Part shown: positions 1 through 12,036 of the stretch, one piece after another
Position numbering within the stretch: the first letter of the stretch is position 1
How the letters are laid out: each line of letters starts with the position of its first letter
Assembly (NCBI GenBank): GCA_033065855.1
Contig: JAVXUO010002057.1
Span: forward strand, 1 to 64,000
Origin: Escallonia rubra
Lineage: Eukaryota; Streptophyta; Magnoliopsida; Escalloniales; Escalloniaceae
Length of the DNA stretch: 64,000 bases
Direction of reading: 5' to 3'
Made by a program: the position numbers and the translations under genes
Notes under the pieces: model-generated
Told to the model about the DNA's origin: nothing
What the model saw: the letters and a program-made list of their open reading frames with translations, nothing else
Database searches by the model: none

Positions 1-2327
1 AGATTTTAAGAAATTCTAACAATAATTTGCCTCATAATTTGGAGCATTTAACACAGAAATATCATACAGGATACAGAACAAAGACCGGGTGAGCTGAAAA
101 GCCTGAAATGGTGACTCCTATTTATACTTAACGAGGATTTATGCCAGGATGGAAACTAATGACCAAATCAACTACTAGAAGCTTGAAGACTACAATAAAA
201 GATATTTAGACTACCAAGAAATAAGTTGAAAACCTGAAATAGGACATAAACTTGAAATGGTATTAGGACTACCAGAACTATCATCGTCATCATCCTAGTA
301 CAAATGCTTAAACGTTGTTGCAACACTCACTGAAGTAATATCACTTCAATCATATAGTCTTAAGGATCATAGAGAAAATAACAAAGTACCCAACGTGTGA
401 ACCTCCATTTGGAGGTTCAAGAGGTTCTTAAAGAAGAAGTGTCTGAACTCATCGTATTGGTAACATAATATCAATTGGGAGAGTCGTAAACAAACACTAC
501 TTCTATATGTAAAAACGATTTAGTAATAACCATGACATCTAGAACATATCCACTGTTTATTGACATTCTGTTTGTCATATGCACTGAATATGATCATGCA
601 AGTATTCACTAGAGTACACATACAACATAATTAGACGCAATCTCTCTTAACTACACATATAACATATTTCGAAGCAATCTCTGCTAAACTCCCGTGGGAA
701 ATTGTACAAGTCAGTCAATCAAGAACAAAAGAAGTACTTAGAGAATACAGTATTACTCAGCACTATGGTATATGATGTAAATGGACTTCTTCCACAACTT
801 ATTTCACATCCCTGACACAAAACAAAAAAAACATGCTTATGGTAACAATTCAGCCATTCTGAGAGAAAAGTATGCTCAATTCCGTAGTTCACTACTTTCA
901 ACCAAAAAATTAGATTTGAAAGCAGAGGAATGACAGAGAAAAACGGAATACTAGTCGCACACTTAAGGTTGACATGGGGATATCAAAGTCTTCAGCTAGA
1001 ATTCATTTCCTTGTGAAACATAGAGAGCATAAGATTGGTCACAAATTAATTCAGCCATGACCACTTAGTAGGAATAAGTCTTCCAGGGTTCATTTGGGAT
1101 TAAGTAAAGCTGAAAGAGGGGCAGTTTTACATGCATCAGATACAAATGCTTTGTCTCAGGATTTTGCTTTTTTAACGGTTTCGCAATTTGTTCTAGTGAA
1201 ACATATAGCAATTTGTTCTAATGAAACATATAGCGATGAGAAAATAAATCGTCCCCTAGCTCCCTCCCTCCCCCTGTCATTTTATTTCCCTTATTTCAGG
1301 TAACCACCTCGATTTCAGGTTCACAAGCATGCTCTTTTATAATCGATAAAACGAACCATATAGAAAAAAGAAATCTTAATGGTCCAGTAATCCAAGAAGT
1401 TCATTGACACCTTCACATCATTTGAGGGAAAAGAAAAGGGTAAGAATATGAGTAAGCTGAATTTTGCACTGGAGCTCATAACATGACCGTGATCACTGAA
1501 TGCAAATGCAAAGAGTTGATTATGCTAAAAAAAATCACGGCAGACACTGTAATGAACTCACGTAATCTACTAGTCATTCCCACTAAATTACTAAGCTCTA
1601 ACACAATTAGTTCCTGCTGACATGCTTGATTCATGTGTTTCACATAAATCAGAGCTTACCGCAATTCAGTAGCAGTACCACTTCACTGTTTGCTTTTTGA
1701 ACAACTTGGCTGCAATTGTCTGGTATACAGTTTCTCATAATTGCGCAGCTCCACATGCCGCCCCAATACCTAAAGAGTTGATTCTTCATTGACAAAGGAT
1801 GCTGAACCAGATACTTAATTAGAAAAGTTTGGAGCAAAACTGGCAAGTTATGAATACCCTCTGATACTTTCTTTTTCTATTTATGTTTTCTGTCTTATCA
1901 TGTTTCCAAATTCTTATGCTGATACAGAGGTGGCAAGTGAGATTTGACACTGCAAAATGGACAAACACCACATTTCCTTATAAAGCAAACTCGTAACCCT
2001 GGAATCACCGGAATAGAGCTATACAACAACTATGCCTGGTAAAATGAGAAGTTAATCATGTACAAACAATTTAAACGAAAGTAACTAAAGTTAAGGCAAC
2101 TCAGTAGGAGAAGAAATAAAAGAATTTTCCATTTCTAATAGTGAGCTAATGAGAAACAAACATAACTATTTTACATTAAAGAATTTTGTATAACTTCAAC
2201 AATGCTAACCCTAAACATATTGATCGAACATGTCAATTCTGCTCTTGATATGCGAGAATTTTGTCAGGCAAGTATTCACTAAAATACGTGTATAACATCA
2301 CTTGACACTATATCTCACCACAACATT
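1..2327. other. Intergenic region, no gene seen
   Basis: AT-rich sequence downstream of the kinase gene that reads leftward from 3623. No open frame here looks like protein. The only structure noticed is a perfect-looking 25-bp tandem duplication near 1184-1233 with one or two differences. The first few hundred bases below 2328 presumably include the 3' untranslated region of the kinase gene. Confidence 0.5.
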
Positions 2328-3623
2328 CTATACCCCCGCAGGAATGGTAAAGGTGATTGGGTACTGCCGCGTTGCAGTCGACGGAACCTGCGGTGGGACC
2401 TGCATTGCTGTCTTCATTACATGATCGAAACCAGCATCATATTTGGTCCGCTTAGGAGCCCTACTAATTCCTTGGACTTCCACTGTACTTTCTTCAGAAA
2501 AACTAGAAGCCGCTCCATCGTCCATTTCCTCTGCATCATCTTCTGACCAAGATGACAAGTACTCGTTGTCGGACCAATCCTCTGAGAAAGAGGAACAACT
2601 CAGCTCATCATCGCTATCGGACAACAAGACCAAGGAGCTGACTGCATTTACATCCGAAACATCCTCCAAAGCTTCGACCTCCTCATCATCAACCAACCCT
2701 TCCACAAATGGGTGACACAAGAGCATTTCTGCTGTCAACCTAAACATGGCCTTCCTCACGAAACAACCCTTCAAGAAACTCCTCGCCTCACTCGATACCT
2801 CATTAGGTACTTCAGGCAATCCACGCCCTTCACCAATCTCATTTAAAAGCCCCTCAGCATCCAAATGCTCTTTCTCACACCAAGGAGGCTTCCCAGTCAG
2901 CATCTCAAGCACAATGCATCCAAGCGCCCAGATATCAGACGGCGGCTCTTGTACACCATCAGCCACCACCTCAGGTGATAAATACATAGGAGTACCTCTC
3001 CAGTAAGGACCAATCTTCCTCTTCTTACTCTGCTTCACCCTCTTCGCCAACCCTAAATCCCCAATTTTTGCAATAAATTCATTCTCACCGTTAGGAACAA
3101 GCAAAATATTATCAGGCTTCAAATCACAATGAACATAGCCGCAATCATGAATATGAAGTATCCCACGAAGCATTGACCTAGTATACCTCCTCGCATCGAA
3201 CTCGGCCAATCCAGTCTCACCCGATTTCTTGATCAAATCAGCTAGGGTTCCACCGGAGCCATACTCCAACAAAAGATTATAAACCATCTCACCATTCACC
3301 CCTCTGGTAGTCTCATCACCATAACTCTTGATCACATTAACACACCCCTTGACATTACTCAAAACCTCCCGCTCCTTCTGAATTGAACCCGAAACCGATA
3401 CCTCAGCCGATTTAACAGCCATAACCGGCGGCAAACAACGGTACGGCGATCTGGGCTTCTTCAACCTAGCCAAATAAACAGACCCAAAACTTCCTTTCCC
3501 TATCATTGCACCCCTTAACCATGCCACCCCATCTCCATACTTCTGCACAACCACCTTATTGGGTTGTCGCAGCACAAGCTCACCTTCTTTCTTATCACCC
3601 TCCATTACTTTACCCCTCTCCAT
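2328..3623 (-). CDS. MAPKKK17/18/20-like (NPK1-type) protein kinase
   Basis: This is an intronless 431-residue serine/threonine kinase. The glycine loop GKGSFG is at residues 42-47, the ATP-anchoring lysine is K71 (MAVKS), the catalytic loop HCDLKPDN is at 165-172 with the catalytic aspartate at 167, and the activation segment runs from DLG (189-191) to SPE (216-218) with GTPMYLSPEV. The Mg-binding DFG motif reads DLG here, a tolerated variant. The kinase domain ends near residue 310; the remaining ~120 residues are acidic and Ser-rich, with no further domain seen. Single-exon structure and GTPMYLSPEV fit the plant MAPKKK17-20 clade, whose members act upstream of MKK3 in abscisic acid and stress signalling; that role is by family analogy. 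A second in-frame Met at residue 7 could be the true start. The shorter plus-strand frames across it are shadows. Confidence 0.9.
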   Translation of the reverse strand: MERGKVMEGDKKEGELVLRQPNKVVVQKYGDGVAWLRGAMIGKGSFGSVYLARLKKPRSPYRCLPPVMAVKSAEVSVSGSIQKEREVLSNVKGCVNVIKSYGDETTRGVNGEMVYNLLLEYGSGGTLADLIKKSGETGLAEFDARRYTRSMLRGILHIHDCGYVHCDLKPDNILLVPNGENEFIAKIGDLGLAKRVKQSKKRKIGPYWRGTPMYLSPEVVADGVQEPPSDIWALGCIVLEMLTGKPPWCEKEHLDAEGLLNEIGEGRGLPEVPNEVSSEARSFLKGCFVRKAMFRLTAEMLLCHPFVEGLVDDEEVEALEDVSDVNAVSSLVLLSDSDDELSCSSFSEDWSDNEYLSSWSEDDAEEMDDGAASSFSEESTVEVQGISRAPKRTKYDAGFDHVMKTAMQVPPQVPSTATRQYPITFTIPAGV

Positions 3624-4900
3624 AAATAATCTCCGTCTATCTTGCTTTAAACTTCAGAATGCTGCTAGAAAAATTTAGGGTTTTTGGTACAACAGCTAAA
3701 GGTAAGGATATACAGCCGGGGGAGGAAGTGGAGGAAGGGTTTGCAACCCAAATCCAAAGAGGTATTGGAGAAGTGGGTTTTTTTAGAGGAAATAGGACTA
3801 CAAAACAGGTGAATTGAGGGTCAAGGAAAATCTAGGGTTTTTTGACACGGAAAGTTTCTGAATTTAGGCAAATGCGTGTAAAGAGCCGCGTTTTCTTTCG
3901 AGGGGGGGGTTCGTTCTTCTTTCGTGGGGTTCGTTTAATTTAACGGAATAACGGTCATGTGCCTTATAACGCATGTGAGGGTTTAGTGAGTCCTCTCTTT
4001 TTATTTTATTTATTTTATATCTTGGGGGTCTTTGGTCTTATTGGGTGTGACTACTATTTTTGGGCATGGACCTTTTCTGGTCATCATGGACTTGGGAGGG
4101 AGAATGGTCACACTTTCACTGCTCATACAAGTCAAGTCAGATATTACAAAAAGTGCAACATCAAATGGACCCCCTAGAGGTGGCTCTCCATGCTAGATAT
4201 GCTTCAATTCATTGAACCCTCCTCTTTGTTGATTATTGTCTCTTGATGTTGATCATCTTACTGTAAAACTACAGAGTGTGGTTTTGTTTAGAGTTGCGAA
4301 TTAAGACGTCTACTATAGAGCATATCTGTTGTGGTAGATACGTGTCTTTAAATATACTTTACTGATAATTTATAATTTTAACAACAGCCGTAAATTTATC
4401 ACTAAAACTCAGCACGTGAGATAAGTATGGCGGCATCACTTTGATGAAATTTGTGCTTAGTCCCATTGTCTCGATGCATTTTGTGAGAAAAATATGGGAT
4501 AATGAATGTGTATAGATTGTAAGAAGGTAGTTCCATCCAAGAAAGAAAAGAACAAAGAGATTGTGAAGAGCACCTTTCATGTTTATTTGAAGAGGTTGAG
4601 TGTCTGAGAGCACTTTGAAATTTAGAGGTAATAAATAAATTGCATAACCTGAAAGAAGATTGTGATTCTCTTAACTTCTACTTCTAGATTCTATAAATAA
4701 ATAAATTCTTTACGAATTTATGTGTCTTTTCTCTTGTTTTTCACTTGTCTTTTATAAATGGAATTGTGCTCTTTAACTCACCACGTGGTTTAAAGGAGTT
4801 ACGTGACTGCAATTAATATCATTTTTTGTTATGTTCATTTTCATGCATGTCCCTATCTCTAATGTGTGGTTAATTATAATTTGCATGGATCACAATTTGG
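3624..4900. other. Kinase gene 5' flank and intergenic region
   Basis: The first ~300 bases beyond 3623 are the presumed leader and promoter of the minus-strand kinase gene. The rest is AT-rich and carries no gene that can be supported. Confidence 0.45.
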
Positions 4901-4902
4901 TG

Positions 4903-5530
4903 TTTTTTTTTTTTTTTTTTGTAATTGAGACGTATTATTGAACTAAAAGAAAGCAACAGCTAAACATCATTAATGTTCTCGTCTTCTTCCAAATTTACCA
5001 AAAGGTTGGATGAAGGAGGAACAAAGTTAAAACGGTTACAAAAGAAAGCTTTAGAAGCTAAGACATGGGCTGCTGTATTTGCCGTTCTCGGTGAATGAAT
5101 AGCATCCCAATTTAGAAGATCTTTCGCGTCTTCAATGTAGGCTCTGATATTCCAAAAAGGAGGGTGCAAATGGTCTGTGAGCATCTTGATGATAACTTCT
5201 GCATCCCCTTCAATTATGATGAATTGCTTTTGTTGTTCTAAGGCCAAGCGGATGGCCAAAAGAACAGCTCTAGCCTTTGCAATATCTGGTATTCCTGTGT
5301 CAACTGAAAGAGTGTGACCAAACTCCATTTTTCCTTCAGAATTGAGACATAGCACAACTATGCAAGCTTTGTTCCCCCTGATTGCTGCATCAAAATTGAT
5401 CTTGTACCATCCAAAGGGTGGGGGAGACCAAGCTGAGCTGGGCTTCTTTACATCCTTGGATTTGGTGATTGCTTCCAGATAATTTTGAGCTGAAGAGTTT
5501 ATATGCGAGGCCAAAGAGATGGGATGTCTT
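4903..5530 (-). mobile_element. 5'-truncated LINE 3' end with decayed RNase H domain
   Basis: The minus strand encodes the C-terminal RNase H-like domain of a plant non-LTR retrotransposon, inside a frame at 4960-5643. It shows SPPPFGWYKINFDAA, EGDAEVI and a terminal NTAAHVLA. An 18-base T run at 4903-4920 is the poly(A) tail in LINE orientation, about 40 bases beyond the stop, so the 3' end is intact. LINE similarity fades above about 5530, where the copy appears 5'-truncated. Two of the usual acidic positions are lost: the helix that normally carries Glu reads KARAVLLA, and the last Asp is His. The domain should therefore be inactive. No convincing target site duplication was found. Upstream residues in the same frame have no visible LINE character. 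Confidence 0.8.
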
Positions 5531-5649
5531 AAATTATGAGTACTCACCCCAAAAAAATGATAGCAAATGTGCTTGACTTTCAAAATGGACAATTTATTGT
5601 GGTCATTGCAAATAAAAATAAGAACATTTTTTGGAGGGAGCATATACTT

Positions 5650-6300
5650 TTTATCAAATTAGATTGTCTTAATTGTTCTATGTTTACTTATGCATCAAGT
5701 GACTTGATTATTAAAAATTTTAACTCTCGAAGCTATAATAACCGCGACAACTCCATGACAAAAAAATTAACCTTTTATCTCTAACGCTATACTAATTAAA
5801 TTTGTTAAGAGACTCTTAAATTCCCGCTTAGGCGCTATTTTTGGTATAACTTTGTGTCTATCTTGTTGCAATATTTTTTTTTGGGTCAAATGAGAAGTAT
5901 CATAGATTGTCAAAACCATACTTCCTAGTGCATTTTTAAAGTCACATGAAAGCCTCCACTTCTAACCTTAAAATGGACCCAAAAAAAAAAGGCATTATTT
6001 TCACGTGATAATATGTTATTTAACCATTTTACTTCTTTCTGAAGGTAAAAATATATGTAATACTAAAACACATTTTAAGCAACAAAAAAAAAGAGAAAAA
6101 AATATTTAAGAGAGTGAAAATAACATGGGCTGCAAAAATTTCACCCCATAAGTGAACATCTAGAAAAGGGTAATTATTTAACCAAGTTAAGAAGTTGAAA
6201 ACTAAAAAGAAAACCAATTTGAAGAGCACTACCTTTATTGATGACAATTTCTTATAATTTGCGACAATAACAGCCAGGTGTCCCTGAAGATCTCATTACT
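5650..6300. other. AT-rich intergenic sequence, nothing recognised
   Basis: AT-rich sequence with scattered homopolymer runs. No gene or structured repeat could be supported. Confidence 0.4.
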
Positions 6301-6309
6301 GGCAGGTGC

Positions 6310-6456
6310 TCACAGCTCACGAGTTAAACTCGGGAACTCAGAAGCCAGCCGTACCAGGTTGTCAGCCGACAGCAAAACAGCATTCACGGCGGCCAAGGTG
6401 CTAAGAGCCAGCGGTGAACCACCATAAGATTGCAAGATCTTATCTTCCTTGTCCCA
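6310..6456 (-). pseudogene. Possible orphan terminal exon, function unknown
   Basis: The minus strand holds a 48-residue open frame beginning after a possible AG acceptor (…CAAG before TGGGAC) and ending in TGA at 6310-6312. Its sequence (for example LQSYGGSPLALSTLAAVNAV and LVRLASEFPSL) has the even, helix-like composition of real protein, unlike the surrounding AT-rich DNA. The GC content is also higher than its flanks. A second protein-like stretch lies upstream at about 6600-6700 on the same strand, but no splice path joining the two could be built. It may be a gene fragment carried by a transposon or the relic of a decayed gene. I do not recognise the family. Confidence 0.25.
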
Positions 6457-6863
6457 CTTGGGTCATCAGTTTGCAAGAATGGAAGCTAAAGCTGGAGCGA
6501 GAACATGAAAAAGAAAAACGAAAACTAATGTAAAACCGAAATAACGTAAAATCATAAAAAAACATGAGGGAAAATTCAGTGAGCGGAGCGTTTTCCATAG
6601 AAGGAATTCTTAGACTTGTATGTCCCCTAACATTTCTGTAGCATTGCTGCCTGCCATGACTATACTCGCTGTCAAGAAGATGAAGAACCCGGCCATCAAA
6701 CACGCAGCACAGAGCACTTTATCATCACCGTTGAAATGGGTTTTTTTTTTTCAATTTCAAATCAGGTAACTTCCCTCCCGCATATAATTTTACAGGAAAT
6801 TTTCACACCTGCAGTATTGGACTATATGGCATGTGATTACTGCTGTTATTGTTTTAAAATAGT

Positions 6864-6885
6864 CTGTGTGTGTGTGTGTGTGTGT
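6864..6885. repeat. (GT)n microsatellite
   Basis: Run of about ten GT units in gene-free sequence. Confidence 0.9.
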
Positions 6886-7699
6886 TTCCCCTCAATTTAG
6901 AAATCAAATTACAAGTAAAGAGTTGGTTGTAGTTCAGCCATACGCTGTGAGCAATAGATTTTTAATGACTATTTAGTACGACAAGATAAAAGTTTCCATT
7001 TTTACTTGAATTTTTGAAGACAAGATGTTGTCAAGAGAATGAAAAATGGAGAGAGAGTAGACCTCTATTTTTTCATATGAAAGCGAATGAACAATTGGAT
7101 GAGGGAATTCCTTGATGAAAGTCTTATGGCCTTATTCTCCAATTTGGCACTGGAAAGATACGAGAAAAAGGTCAGAACTTCTGTCTGGGTGGAATTAACT
7201 GTGGAAATGGAATGTTGAAATCAACATTTTCTCCGGCTTCAAAAGCAGTAGCTATTGGCTTCTCTACAGGATGAAACAAGTCTCGAGTCCACTGTAGTAG
7301 TACAACTATAATTAGCTAGTTTGGAGGCTTGAGTAAGGATTGTTGACATCTACGGGGGTTTGTCAAGGCAATGGTAATTCCATGCTTCGAGCTTCACTTA
7401 ACTCTTGGCCCTTATATGAGATATGTGCATATATGTGAACGAGTTCTTATGTGTTGCATTGCATCTCAATTGTGCATTCCTTGAGGAACTATTGGCACAA
7501 TGTAGAAGTTGATGGACCTCCCCTCAGGTTGAACTGTTTCTCGTTAAAATTCTGTTGATCATTCGGCCACTAACCTCATGCGATTTACGTACTTTTGCTG
7601 CAAAGATTAGCATTCCTTTAAAGAACATACCCTGTTTGCTGAGTTACTTATATGGGGAATTGTTGGAAATGTTTACACCTAATGTTCATAGTTTACATT

Positions 7700-7828
7700 A
7701 TGAGGCCCCCGCAGGGTCTTGGAGGATTGATTCACTGTGTACATGGGCTTACTCCTGTTTCGCAGTTTCGAAACCGTGACCTCTAGATCACGATGAAGCA
7801 ACCTTGCCATTGCACTAAGGCTCGCCTT
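7700..7828 (-). mobile_element. Au-type SINE fragment
   Basis: Read on the minus strand this segment begins with a tRNA-like A box (TAGTGCAATGGCAAGG, complement of about 7804-7819). An RNA polymerase III B box (GGTCACGGTTTCGAAAC, complement of 7765-7781) lies about 40 bases downstream. The order of elements, from GCCTTAGTGCAATGGCAAGG through the B box to a run resembling GACCCTGCGGGGG, matches the widespread plant Au SINE family as I know it. The 3' tail typical of a full copy is missing, so this is a partial or decayed copy. Confidence 0.7.
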
Positions 7829-10800
7829 CCACGCCTTACTCATCCATAGATGCAAATAGAACTTTGGCAGCTCTTATTACATTCCTCCGCGTTAGAGAAG
7901 CTGAAACTCAAACTAGATGATTTGATTGCTTGGGGAGATTTAACATTCCCAAAGATGTTCTCAAGTGGCCACTATCAGAAAATCCTGATTCAAAGTTGTA
8001 GCACATATTGACCAGACTCTCCTTTTTCTGGCTTGTGAAGTTTTAAAATTATTGACATTCCTTCGCCATGTGGTAGATTATTTGATTGTCGAGCGAGTCT
8101 CTGTACAGGAAGGGCCTGCAAAAGAAGGCTACCGGTGGTCTATTACTCTGTATATGTGCCTTAGGAGGTTGCAGCGTGCTTCCATCTGACTAGGACCTCT
8201 TTTCTTCCATTGCAGGGCTTTGTTAAGTTGTCTTGACATCATAGTTGGAGAGCAGTTTCATTGTGTCTTTGGTAGTGTCTTTGGCAGGAAGAAAACAGGC
8301 GTCACTCTGAAATTGGAACAGGTTTTCTTGATGTCTCGTTGTGCTTGGAGCCTTGGACGTCTGACGCTAAGAATGGTTCCTTCAACTCTTTGTGATCTTT
8401 AGATGTTCTCGCTGAACTCAATAAGTGTTGGTGGACTGTAAGTATACTTCTTGTGTACATGGGTTCGCACCCATTTATCAGGTGTTTGCTTCCTCAGTGA
8501 TTCTTAGTTGTCCAAAAATGTGCGTACTTGGGAATACCGTATGGCTTAACAAGATTAGCTTTGATGAGTGTTACGTGGGTGAGATCAGTGCATTTGGGAG
8601 TTTGTGATAAATAAGGCACATCGAAAGGCCTTGGAGCGGACTCGAGAGGTGCCAAGCTGCTGGCCAGAAAAAAATACGTCCAGTAGCTGAAGTAGTGGTT
8701 ACCTTATTAATTATTATATTCTTTCCGTGGGGTACAGTGATGGATATTCGAAATGGTGCCAAGGCCTAGGTTAGCGTGACTTGAGGAGCACTAAGGGGTG
8801 GTTAGTTTTGATTCTTAGTTTCATTTTGTTATCTCCCTTGTGTCGAGCTCATACCTTGCTGAACTGCCAAGGAATTTTGATGGGTAGGTCATCTTGGAGT
8901 TTTCAAGCCTTCTCTACAACGTCTTACATTCTTTCTGTACCTCATTCTCAATTCTAGGGCATTTTTATTATCAAAATTTGTTTAGCTCCTCCCAAATATA
9001 AGTGTTTGCCTCAAGGATTTGGTAAAATGTGAGGCATTCAAAAATGTAAGGCATTCAAGGAGCTGTTGCTTAAGCTTTTCTTCAAATGCATCAGTTATGT
9101 TCATAGCATAGAAAATTCTAAGAGTAGAGACATGTAGTGGTACATCGACTAAAATTTATTCTTGCTCTTACTAGGCTATTCACAAAGGGGAGAAGAGCCG
9201 GCCCCTTAAGCCAATAAAGGCTCTGCAGGGTATGATAGGCCCTCGCAGGCACTACGAACCCCTGGACCCTTATACTCGTATAACTTTTTTTTTCCCCCAA
9301 AGAGTTAAGAGATGTTTGTTCCGTGTACAAAGGATAAAGAAGTCGGGCACCAAAATTGGCATCAAGTTATATGCGTTGGTGCTATGTGGTGGTCTACCTC
9401 TCGTCGTACCTTACGTAATTTATTTTCACTTATTTTGTGTAGGAGTTGGAAAGGTTGAAAGGAGGAGAGAATTTGACAATTATAGGTAATTACTAGAGAC
9501 CAGAGCACTTGTATGAGATACTTGCTATGATATAATGATAGAAAACTGCAGAGTGGTTGCTGATCAAGGTTATGCATCTTGATTACAACCATGAATCAAC
9601 CTACTAATGGCTTAGCTGAAACCACGTGCTATTAGTTACCCATCAATTCTTTCAGTAATTTTCTTTTGAAAAATGCCCGATTTCTGATCACCTGAGAATT
9701 ACAGTCAGCCTTATTTGATCGGCTGCAGATATTATGTGCAATTTGTGGTGGTTGACACGACCTGAAAGCAAGTTATGGAAATCAGTGAATGAAAGCATGT
9801 AAGAAAAGTATATCAAGGATGAACATGATCAATCAGCAGCTTTGATCATTGGTTGACGATGCTGCCACCATATCGGTCACTTCTGCCAGAAACCGAATAG
9901 TTGGCAAGCAAATATTTATCTGGTGACACCATGCTAGTGAACCTCAAGATAATGCTACAATGGTACACCAATCCTATTTGTATTTGTTGTTATTTTACGA
10001 CATTATGCACATGTCAAAAACTGCGTGCTATAAATTTCTGTGGAACTATAAATGATGCTTTGCTTAGTCGTACCCCGTACGTTACTGCTTGCTTTATCAC
10101 AAACTTTGTCTTCTAGAATCAGTCATACAAGATGTGATGAGATGAATATATGAAGTATCAAGGCACTTCCTTATAGAACCAGTCCTAGCCGTGATTAGAT
10201 GAATACGATGAGCACTGAAGGCATTTTCCTTATGTAAGAATCTAACTGCTCATCTCCCGTTTAGTGTATGTATCTGTTTGGATGCAAGGATCTAATAACG
10301 TCCCAAAGCAATTCTACATTGCCGGAATTGTCTGGGATTACTCTGAGAGTCAGTGACTAGCTCATATCTAATATTAAGTCTTTATATCCGCTTCTTTCTA
10401 TGTTTGTTCTATAATACCCTTTTCTTCCACTTCCCTGGCTATTGTACTTCAATAATTTGCATCAGGTGGACCATCTCTTGCATATTCTAAAACTTGTGAT
10501 TTTTTCACATGATCACATCCCACTCTACTTTGTCCCTAAACTTCTGCAGAAAAAGTATAGTTAAACTATGGTGGCCTTAATTAATCACTAATTGGCTTTC
10601 CATTTAAATAAACAAGCAAATACTTAAACTACAATGTGGTGTCACCAACTCTAATTTTCATATTCCACTAAGATTTGGTTGTTTTTGTCCTGATGGGATT
10701 CTTTTGAAGTGCTAGACAGGTGAAAATGACTTGAAGTTTCAATCCTTGCGTTTGCATACTACTGTAAGCCAAGACAAGATCATCAGGAAAGATTTTACTT

Positions 10801-11189
10801 CCAGCTGGTAAAAAAGAATGACAGGACACATTTGCTTTATGGTTTCTGACCTTGCAAGTTATACACCACCATTTGCCATTGTTTACACCGCTGTTGTTTA
10901 TTTTTTGTTCAAATAACCTAAAAGGGTTTATAAACAGAATTATGTGGTAATATTACAGTACAATGAAGAAACTAGCATGAACTAAGTGCTAAAGTCTGTT
11001 AATTAAGTGTTAGTAACAAGTCTCTGCAGTCACCTTTTAGGGTGTGGGCTAAATCCTTCTGATGCTCTAAGGAAATGGAACTTGTCTATGCAGGACTAGA
11101 GCAACTGCTTATTCCACTACACGCGATTCCCCAGCACTCAAGTCATTATGCAATAAAATTCTTGTATTGCATAATCAGATCAGGAAGTC

Positions 11190-11357
11190 GCAGCCTCTAC
11201 TCGATTCATCAAAAAAAGCAGAATTTTTATCACGATTGTCCGAAAAGTTATAACAATCACGAACATAAAAACTGCAGCCTGTACTCGAAGAATCAAATAG
11301 AGCAGAACCATTATCAAAATTGTCTGGAAAAATTGCAAAAATCACGAATACATGCAT
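11190..11357. repeat. 84-bp tandem duplication (two copies)
   Basis: Two adjacent copies start with GCAGCCTCTACTCGA (near 11190) and GCAGCCTGTACTCGA (near 11274). The period is 84 bases, so an overlapping 94-codon frame stays open through both copies. It has no signal peptide or domain, and I regard the frame as incidental. Confidence 0.6.
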
Positions 11358-12036
11358 AAAAACTGTTCTTGATGTGCCTGAATTGATAGTTTCTTAGTGA
11401 CTTTGTGGAGGAGCCTACTGTTAACTCTAGTTGAGTTCCTTATCTATTATTTTCTCTGTCTTTCGGATCAAATTATTTACTACATAGGTCACTGCTATCA
11501 TGTTTACTTGTGGCAACTCTAATATTTGGCAATTGGCACACCCCTTAACTTTTTCACTTAATATATATGTTGTTACTTTATCTTCCAAGGAACTGAGATG
11601 AAATCTAAAGCAGAATCTTGTGTATATTTAGAAGGATAGATTATGAACCACGTGTACATATATGTCTTCTTGCCACTCTAATACGTGAAAACAAATTTCT
11701 GGTGGTTTGTATTGGATGTCATCATCGTATTCATCGTAAACTTATTACATTTGCTAATGTCGCCACGATCACTCTAGTTTTGCTTAAGAAAACTTTTCTG
11801 TTCCAAAACCTGCATACTTCTTAACAAGTAAAATAAGAAACATAGAATAACAGTGAAAAGAATCCAAACACATTGTTGTTTTTAGACTAGACAAATCTGA
11901 AACTCGGAAGAATGCGCTGTTCAAGTGCAGACTGGTAGGTCCCGTTCCTTAGACACCAAATTACTACAACTAACCATTTTACCTGATTTGCCTTCAAATA
12001 CCAAGTGAAACCTCGTCTTAGGATGACCATTTCAAC

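Larger units (their letters stand above)
6900..12036. other. Gene-poor intergenic region
   Basis: About 5 kb with no gene that can be supported apart from the SINE listed at 7.7 kb. Minor structures include a degenerate ~70-bp tandem duplication around 10115-10245 and an 84-bp tandem duplication around 11190-11357. Open frames are short and lack recognisable domains. Confidence 0.4.

Noticed and set aside
2443-3006. Plus-strand frames opposite the kinase gene
   Set aside because: Antisense shadows of a well-supported kinase; Ser/Thr-rich composition mirrors its acidic tail.
11075-11359. 94-codon frame across the 84-bp tandem duplication
   Set aside because: Open because the period is a multiple of three; no signal peptide, domain or relative.
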